Source: Solimonas sp. SE-A11
GTDB lineage: Bacteria; Pseudomonadota; Gammaproteobacteria; Nevskiales; Nevskiaceae
Reading direction: 5' to 3'
Assembly: GCF_030345715.1 (NCBI RefSeq)
Contig: NZ_JAUASX010000009.1
Coordinates: 124,001-188,000, forward strand
DNA: 64,000 bases
The notes under the pieces are model-generated. The model was given only the letters and a program-made list of their open reading frames with translations. It was not told the origin of the DNA and searched no databases. Below are positions 58,733 through 64,000 of the stretch, piece after piece. The position numbers and the translations under genes are program-made. Position 1 is the stretch's first letter; every line of letters begins with the position of its first letter.

Positions 58733-60510
58733 GCGTGTCCGCAGCCCCGCAACCACCCACCATCGCCCCGTTCTCGATCCTTGCGGTCGAGGACTCGCCG
58801 GCGGACGCGCGCCTGCTGAAGGAGTCGCTGCGCGAGGCGATCGACCGCGGCGAACTGGTGCTCAAGACCGTGCGCAGCATCGGCGACGCCGAGGAGGAAC
58901 TGCGTCGCAACCCGCATGACTGCGCCCTGCTGGACCTGGGGCTGCCGGACGGGCAGGGCCTGGCCAATGTCGAGCGCCTGCGCAGCCTGGCGCCGCAGCT
59001 GGCCGTGATCGTGCTCACCGGCCTGGACTGCGAAAGCTCGGCGATCCGGGCGCTACAGCTCGGCGCGCAGGAATATGTCGTCAAGGGGCAGTACGAGGGC
59101 GAGCGCCTGCTCAAGGTGGTGCGCCATGCCCTGGAGCGCAGCCGGCAAGTGCGCGAGTTGGAGGAACGCAGCGCGCGCCAGTTCGAGCAGGCCAGCCACG
59201 ATCCGGTCACCGGGCTGATCAACCGCAAGCTCTTCGAGGAGCGCGCCCGCCAGCACCTGGCCACGGCCCAGGCCAAGCGTTTCGCCATCTGCTTCCTGGA
59301 CCTGGATCGCTTCAAGGCGGTCAACGACCGCCACGGCCACGCCGTGGGCGATGCCCTGCTGTTGCGCATCGCGCAGATCCTGCGGGAGTCGGTGCGCGAC
59401 AGCGACACCCTGGCGCGCATCGGCGGTGACGAATTCGCGATCCTGCTGTCCTCCATCGGCGAGCTGGCGCGTGCCCGCGAAGTGGCAGAACGCATCGTCG
59501 AGCGCATCCGCGGCATCGAGAGCATCGAGGGGCGGGCGGTCTCGGTGGGCTGCAGCGTCGGCATCGCGCTCTATCCGGAGCACGGCGAGACGCTGGAGGA
59601 ACTGCTGCATCATTCCGACGCCGCCATGTACCGCGCCAAGGGCAGCGGCGGCGGTGTGCTATCGCTGCCCGACGAGTTCGGCGCCGCCGATGCCGAGCTG
59701 TCGGGGCAGTTCGGTGCCGACGCGGCCAAGGCCGTCGCCGAGGGCGGCTTCGAGATCCATTTCCAGCCCTGGCTGCATTACGGCACGGGCGACGTGGCCG
59801 GCATCGAGGCGCTGCTGCGCTGGCGCCGTCCGGAGGGCCTGCTGCTGCCGGCGGAATTCCTGCCGATGCTGGAGCGGGGTGGGCGCATGCCAGAGCTGGG
59901 CCTGGAGCTGGCGCGGCTGGCAGCGCGCGACTGGCGCGGCTGGCGTGACGCCGGGCTGGCGCCGGGCCTGCTGGCCCTGAACCTTTCGGGTGCCGAGCTG
60001 CAGGCGCCGCAGCAGGCGGAGCGCCTGGTGGCGGTGCTGGCAGAGGAGGGCATCCGCCCGGACCAGGTGCAGCTGGAGGTAGATGCCGCCGTCATGGGGA
60101 CCTCCGACGGGCGCCTGGCGGTGCCGGCGGAGCGCTTCCGCGAGGCTGGTTTTGCCATGGTGCTGGAGGGCTTCCTGCCGGGCAACGGCGACCTGCATGC
60201 CCTGGCCTCGCCGGCCATTGCCGGCGTCAAACTGGACCGCAGGCTGCTGCGCGCCGCCGCTCGCGAGGGGCGCAACAGTACCCCGCATCGTTTCCTGCTG
60301 GGGCTGCTGGCGGCGGCTTCGGCCCTGCAGTTGCAGGTGTTCCTCACCGGCATCGAATCGGGCGAGGAGCTGGAGGGCTTTGCCGGCCTGGATTTCCGCT
60401 ATGTGCAGGGCTTCTGGCCCTGTCCGCCGTTGGCCAGCGAGGCACTGGCCGACTACCTTCGTGGGGGTGCCGGCCAACGCCGGCCCGCCGCCGAGACCTC
60501 CGCCGCATGA
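58729..60510 (+). CDS. REC-GGDEF-EAL protein with active-looking cyclase and eroded EAL domain
   Basis: 593 residues: receiver (about 14-135; FSILAVEDSPADARLL, phospho-acceptor D69 in LLDLGLPDGQG), linker helix, GGDEF (about 155-310) and EAL (about 325-575). The cyclase site reads RIGGDEF (232-236), and the inhibitory I-site RDSD (223-226) lies exactly five residues before it, so c-di-GMP synthesis with product inhibition is plausible. In the EAL domain the GIEALLRW motif (E360) and ALNLS remain, but the metal-binding DDFGTG loop is replaced by LEGFLPG (480-485) and AEGVE by LTGIE. Phosphodiesterase activity is therefore unlikely. It is coupled by ATGA to both neighbours. Confidence 0.93.
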   Translation: MSVSAAPQPPTIAPFSILAVEDSPADARLLKESLREAIDRGELVLKTVRSIGDAEEELRRNPHDCALLDLGLPDGQGLANVERLRSLAPQLAVIVLTGLDCESSAIRALQLGAQEYVVKGQYEGERLLKVVRHALERSRQVRELEERSARQFEQASHDPVTGLINRKLFEERARQHLATAQAKRFAICFLDLDRFKAVNDRHGHAVGDALLLRIAQILRESVRDSDTLARIGGDEFAILLSSIGELARAREVAERIVERIRGIESIEGRAVSVGCSVGIALYPEHGETLEELLHHSDAAMYRAKGSGGGVLSLPDEFGAADAELSGQFGADAAKAVAEGGFEIHFQPWLHYGTGDVAGIEALLRWRRPEGLLLPAEFLPMLERGGRMPELGLELARLAARDWRGWRDAGLAPGLLALNLSGAELQAPQQAERLVAVLAEEGIRPDQVQLEVDAAVMGTSDGRLAVPAERFREAGFAMVLEGFLPGNGDLHALASPAIAGVKLDRRLLRAAAREGRNSTPHRFLLGLLAAASALQLQVFLTGIESGEELEGFAGLDFRYVQGFWPCPPLASEALADYLRGGAGQRRPAAETSAA

Positions 60511-61697
60511 ACGTCCTGTTGAACTGGCTGGACCCCACGCCCCTGATGCCGCATTCGTTCTGCTTCGTGGGGCGCCAGGACCTGATCCTGCTGCATGTTC
60601 TCGGTGACCTGACCATCGCCCTGGCGTACTTCATGATCCCGGTGACCATGATGTATTTCCTGCGGCGCTACCGGAATCGCATCAGTTTCAACTGGGCCAT
60701 CGCGCTGTTCGCGGCGTTCATCACGCTCTGCGGTGTCACCCACGTCTTCGGCATCATCACCATCTGGCACCCGGTCTATTACCTGGAAGGTTGGATCAAG
60801 GCCCTGACCGCCCTGGTGTCGCTGGCGACCGCGCTGGCGATCATCCCCCTGGTGCCCAAGCTGCTGGCCATGCGCTCCCCGCAGGAGTTGCAGGAGTCCA
60901 ACCACCGCCTGCAGGAGGAGATCCTGCTGCGCGAGTCCGCCGAGCGGAACTTGCGCAAGTCCCTGACCGAGCAGAAGCGCGCCGCGGCGGAGCTGGAGCA
61001 GTTCGCCTACATCACCTCGCATGACCTGCAGGCGCCGCTGCGCAACATCTCCGGCTTCTCGCGCCTGCTGTCGCAGCGCTACAAGAGCAAGCTCGACGGC
61101 GACGCCCTGGAGTTCCTCGAATTCATCGAGCAGGGCACGCGGCAGATGCAGACCCTGATCAACGACCTGCTGGCACTGTCGCGGGTGGGCCGCACCGATT
61201 CGCCGTTCGAGAAGAAGCCCCTGGGCAGCACGCTGGACAAGGCGCGCAGGGCGCTGGAGAGCGAGTTCGAGCGCTCCGGCGCCACGCTGATCGCCGAGAA
61301 CCTGCCGGAGATCACGGCCGACCACAGTCTGCTGCAGCAGTTGTTCCAGAACCTGGTCGGCAACGCCATCAAGTTCCAGCCCCAGGGCGGCAAGCCGGTG
61401 ATCGAGGTCTACTGCGACCGTCGCAAGGACGACTGGCACATCACCGTGATCGACAACGGCATCGGCATCCCGGCCGACCAGCTGGAGAACATCTTCGCGG
61501 TATTCCGTCGCTTGCACGGTCCGGGCGAGTACGAGGGTACCGGCATCGGCCTGGCCATCTGCCGCAAGATCGTGGCCTACCACGGTGGCCAGATCTGGGC
61601 CGAGAGCCGACCCAAGGGGGCCGAGTTCCACATCCAGATCCCGGTGCAGCCAGCCACCCAGCGCAGCCCCAAGATCACACCGCCGGACGTCGGATAA
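60507..61697 (+). CDS. Histidine kinase with an ethylene-receptor-like membrane sensor domain
   Basis: 396 residues. The N-terminal 115 form three membrane helices that match the ethylene-binding domain of plant ETR1: the first two helices read GDLTIALAYFMIPVTMMYF and FAAFITLCGVTHVFGI. The seven residues known to matter in ETR1 (Asp25, Tyr32, Ile35, Pro36, Ile62, Cys65, His69) are all present here as D34, Y41, I44, P45, I72, C75 and H79. A coiled coil (about 125-165) leads to HisKA with H172 in YITSHDLQAPLRNI, and HATPase (about 275-385; N-box QNLVGNAIKF, G1 VIDNGIGIP, G2 GTGIGLAICRKI). No GAF domain intervenes. Cu(I)-dependent ethylene binding is known for plant and cyanobacterial proteins with this domain; here it is inference. 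Confidence 0.93.
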   Translation: MNVLLNWLDPTPLMPHSFCFVGRQDLILLHVLGDLTIALAYFMIPVTMMYFLRRYRNRISFNWAIALFAAFITLCGVTHVFGIITIWHPVYYLEGWIKALTALVSLATALAIIPLVPKLLAMRSPQELQESNHRLQEEILLRESAERNLRKSLTEQKRAAAELEQFAYITSHDLQAPLRNISGFSRLLSQRYKSKLDGDALEFLEFIEQGTRQMQTLINDLLALSRVGRTDSPFEKKPLGSTLDKARRALESEFERSGATLIAENLPEITADHSLLQQLFQNLVGNAIKFQPQGGKPVIEVYCDRRKDDWHITVIDNGIGIPADQLENIFAVFRRLHGPGEYEGTGIGLAICRKIVAYHGGQIWAESRPKGAEFHIQIPVQPATQRSPKITPPDVG

Positions 61698-61709
61698 GGG
61701 GAGGGGGTC

Positions 61710-61737
61710 TTGAAAAGGCCCGGCCGGACCCTATAGC
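61710..61737 (+). promoter_or_regulatory. Promoter of fmdB-aspS
   Basis: TTGAAA at 61710-61715 and TATAGC at 61732-61737 with a 16-base spacer, 42 bases before the FmdB ATG and just after the kinase stop. Confidence 0.6.
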
Positions 61738-61779
61738 CTCCGCGCCCGTTGTGTTTTTTGACGTTTCATCGAGGTTGCC

Positions 61780-62082
61780 ATGCCGATTTACGAGTACGTT
61801 TGCCGGGATTGCGGAGTCGAAACCGAGATCATGCAGCGCATTTCCGATGCGCCGGAGACCGATTGCCCCTCCTGCGGCAAGGCGGCCCTGACCAAGGTCG
61901 TCTCCGCCGCCGGCTTCCGCCTCAGCGGCGGCGGCTGGTACGAAACCGACTTCAAGTCCGGCAGCAAGAAGAACCTGACCGGCGAGTCGGCATCCGGCTC
62001 GGGCTCTGACTCCGGCGCGTCCTGCACCCCGTCCGGTTGCGACAAGCCGGCCTGCGCCGCCAAGACCGACGCGGCGGCCTGA
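61780..62082 (+). CDS. FmdB-type zinc ribbon protein
   Basis: A 100-residue protein of the FmdB/CxxC_CxxC_SSSS family: PIYEYVCRDCGVETEIMQRI and CPSCGKAALTKVVSAAGFRLSGGGWYETDFK supply two CxxC pairs that can bind zinc. The second half is low-complexity (Ser, Gly, Lys, Ala) with three extra cysteines. The family is widespread and its position upstream of aspS is conserved in many proteobacteria, but the function is unknown. It has its own promoter and is followed by a hairpin. Confidence 0.92.
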   Translation: MPIYEYVCRDCGVETEIMQRISDAPETDCPSCGKAALTKVVSAAGFRLSGGGWYETDFKSGSKKNLTGESASGSGSDSGASCTPSGCDKPACAAKTDAAA

Positions 62083-62110
62083 ACGGCCCTCAGGCTGCGG
62101 TTTTACAGGC

Positions 62111-62135
62111 AAACGGCGCCCTCGGGGCGCCGTTT
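62111..62135 (+). terminator. Hairpin terminator between fmdB and aspS
   Basis: AAACGGCGCC (62111-62120) pairs perfectly with GGCGCCGTTT (62126-62135) around a 5-base loop. The T-run is only three, so termination may be partial; read-through into aspS is likely. A weak TACACT -10 (62156-62161) follows. Confidence 0.6.
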
Positions 62136-62220
62136 CGCGTTTCCGGGCAGGCGGTTACACTACGCGACCCGTCGTTCCGGCCGAGATTGCAAGGGCCGGC
62201 GTAAACCTAAAGATTCCAAC

Positions 62221-64000
62221 ATGATGCGTTCCCATTACTGCGGCCAGGTCACCGAAGCGCTGACCGGCCAGACCGTTATCGTTTCCGGCTGGGTGCACCG
62301 CCGCCGCGACCATGGCGGTGTGATTTTTATCGACCTGCGCGACCGTGAAGGCCTGCTGCAGTGCGTATTCGATCCGGATACCCCGGAAGCCTTCCAGCTG
62401 GCCGACAAGCTGCGCTCGGAATACGTCGTCAAGATCACCGGCCGCGTGCGTCCGCGCCCCACCGGCACCGAGAATGCCGGTCTGACCACCGGCAAGATCG
62501 AGCTGCTGGCCAAAGAGATCGAGCTGCTGAACAAGGCGGAAACCCCGCCGTTCCACCCGGACGACGAGACCGCCGGCGAGGACATCCGCCTCAAGTACCG
62601 CTACATCGACCTGCGCCGCACGTCGATGCAGAAGAACCTGCGCCTGCGCCATGAAGTGGTGCGCCGCATGCGCAACTATATGGACGCCAAGGGTTTCGTC
62701 GATGTCGAGACGCCGATCCTGACCAAGGCGACGCCGGAAGGCGCGCGTGACTACCTGGTGCCCAGCCGCACGCACCAGGGCCAGTTCTTCGCGCTGCCGC
62801 AGTCGCCGCAGCTGTTCAAGCAGCTGCTGATGATGTCGGGCCTGGACCGCTACTACCAGATCGCGCGCTGCTTCCGCGACGAGGACCTGCGCGCGGACCG
62901 CCAGCCGGAATTCACCCAGCTCGACGTCGAGACCTCGTTCCTGACGCAGGACGAGATCATGGCCCTGATCGAGGGGCTGGTGAAGGAACTGTTCCAGGAA
63001 GTCCTGGGCGTGGACCTGGGCGAGCTGCCGCACATGACCTACGCCGACGCCATGGCGCGCTATGGCTCGGACAAGCCGGACCTGCGCAACCCGCTGGAGC
63101 TGGTCGACGTGGCCGACCTGGTCAAGGACGTGGACTTCAAGGTCTTCGCCGGCCCGGCCAACGATCCCAAGTGCCGCGTCACGGCCCTGCGCGTGCCCGG
63201 TGGCCGCGAGCGCCTGTCGCGCGGCGAGATCGACAAGTACACCGAGTTCGTCAAGATCTACGGCGCCCGGGGCCTGGCCTACATCGTCGTCAACGACAAG
63301 GCCAAGGGCCGTGACGGCCTGCAGTCGCCGATCGTCAAGAACATCCACGATGCGGCCCTGGCCGGCATCCTGGAGCGCACCGGTGCGCAGGACGGCGACG
63401 TGCTTTTCTTCGGCGCCGACAAGCACGGCGTGGTCTCCGATGCCCTCGGCGCGCTGCGCCTGAAGGTCGGCAACGACCTGGGCATCACCGCCCAGGGCTG
63501 GAAGGCCCTGTGGGTGGTGGACTGGCCGATGTTCGAGTGGGACGACCGCGAAGGCGGCCGCTGGGTCTCGCCGCATCACCCCTTCACGGCGCCCAAGCAG
63601 TTCGACGCGCAGGAAATCCGGAACAATCCGGGAACGATCCTGTCCCAGGGTTACGACATCGTGTTGAACGGTATCGAGCTGGGCGGCGGATCGGTGCGTA
63701 TCCACCGGGCCGACGTGCAGCAGGCGGTGTTCGACCTGCTGGGGATCGGCGCGGAGGAGCAGCAGGAGAAGTTCGGCTTCCTGCTGGAGGCGCTGTCTTT
63801 TGGCGCGCCTCCGCACGGTGGCCTGGCGATCGGCGTGGACCGCCTGGTCATGCTGATGGCGGGCGGGCAGAGCATCCGAGAGGTGATCGCCTTCCCCAAG
63901 ACGCAGACCGCGCATTGCCCGCTGACCAATGCTCCGAGTTCGGTGGATGCCAAGCAGCTCCGCGAACTGAGCATTCGCAGCACCGTACAGCCCAAGGAGC
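62221..64000 (+). CDS. aspS: Aspartyl-tRNA synthetase (3' end cut by window edge)
   Basis: Charges tRNA-Asp with aspartate. The visible 593 residues are almost the whole protein (usually about 590-600). They show the anticodon-binding OB fold (about 1-110; [30 protein letters not shown]), class II motif 2 [23 protein letters not shown], the bacterial GAD insertion (about 290-420), and motif 3 [15 protein letters not shown]. Two ATGs in tandem (62221, 62224) are possible starts. The frame runs to base 64000 without a stop. Whether it is discriminating (Asp only) or also charges tRNA-Asn cannot be decided here. Confidence 0.97.
   Translation, partial: MMRSHYCGQVTEALTGQTVIVSGWVHRRRDHGGVIFIDLRDREGLLQCVFDPDTPEAFQLADKLRSEYVVKITGRVRPRPTGTENAGLTTGKIELLAKEIELLNKAETPPFHPDDETAGEDIRLKYRYIDLRRTSMQKNLRLRHEVVRRMRNYMDAKGFVDVETPILTKATPEGARDYLVPSRTHQGQFFALPQSPQLFKQLLMMSGLDRYYQIARCFRDEDLRADRQPEFTQLDVETSFLTQDEIMALIEGLVKELFQEVLGVDLGELPHMTYADAMARYGSDKPDLRNPLELVDVADLVKDVDFKVFAGPANDPKCRVTALRVPGGRERLSRGEIDKYTEFVKIYGARGLAYIVVNDKAKGRDGLQSPIVKNIHDAALAGILERTGAQDGDVLFFGADKHGVVSDALGALRLKVGNDLGITAQGWKALWVVDWPMFEWDDREGGRWVSPHHPFTAPKQFDAQEIRNNPGTILSQGYDIVLNGIELGGGSVRIHRADVQQAVFDLLGIGAEEQQEKFGFLLEALSFGAPPHGGLAIGVDRLVMLMAGGQSIREVIAFPKTQTAHCPLTNAPSSVDAKQLRELSIRSTVQPKE

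Overview
This window is a 64 kb, GC-rich, almost entirely coding piece of a gammaproteobacterial chromosome. The backbone order frr-uppS-cdsA-dxr-rseP-bamA-skp-lpxD-fabZ-lpxA-lpxB-rnhB-dnaE-accA-tilS is the classic gammaproteobacterial envelope and replication cluster. Several traits point to the Xanthomonadales/Nevskiales side of the class: surE-pcm-DedA-nlpD without rpoS after nlpD, alaC-hom-thrC, and a SUF operon headed by a gammaproteobacterial Rrf2 regulator. The genus cannot be fixed from the sequence alone. No rRNA, tRNA, CRISPR array, prophage or complete insertion sequence was found.

Layout. 1-18.1 kb (+): ribosome recycling, isoprenoid and phospholipid precursors, outer-membrane assembly, lipid A, DNA polymerase III alpha, acetyl-CoA carboxylase alpha, tRNA-Ile lysidine synthetase. 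18.1-24.1 kb (+): pyrG, kdsA, an unknown gene, eno, ftsB, ispD, ispF. 24.1-25.1 kb (-): a small HExxH membrane protein and an Smr-domain protein. 25.1-28.0 kb (+): surE, pcm, DedA, nlpD. 28.1-34.3 kb (+): alaC, hom, a GNAT, thrC, recJ. 34.8-43.2 kb (-): a large degenerate GGDEF/EAL membrane protein, then the SUF iron-sulfur operon read Rrf2-sufB-sufC-sufD-sufS. 43.4-52.6 kb (mixed): phosphodiesterase, thioesterase, hydrolases, a three-gene cassette of unknown role, a FabH-like synthase, sppA, a hydrolase, murI. 52.7-58.1 kb (mostly -): nadC, argF, sodB, with grxD (+), a DJ-1 protein (-), a CinA-type MoCF protein (+) and a DMT transporter (-). 58.2-61.7 kb (+): a translationally coupled signalling operon. 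61.8-64.0 kb (+): fmdB and aspS, the latter cut by the window edge.

How the genes work together. Dxr, IspD and IspF make isoprenoid precursors, UppS builds undecaprenyl diphosphate, and CdsA supplies CDP-diacylglycerol. LpxA, LpxD, LpxB and KdsA make lipid A and KDO. BamA and Skp insert outer-membrane proteins, and RseP handles envelope stress. AlaC, Hom and ThrC form an amino-acid operon. The SUF genes form an Fe-S assembly unit under Rrf2 control.

The most striking locus is 58250-61697: a single-domain receiver, a REC-GGDEF-EAL protein with an intact cyclase site but eroded EAL loop, and a histidine kinase whose three-helix membrane domain matches the plant ethylene-receptor sensor domain at all seven ligand-site positions examined. 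Other notable items are a 262-bp cruciform MITE-like element inserted with a CTAG duplication exactly at the cdsA/dxr junction, an eight-copy 7-bp tandem repeat starting inside the argF stop codon, a palindromic repeat translated into the C-terminus of RNase HII, and several REP/REPIN-type families between operons.
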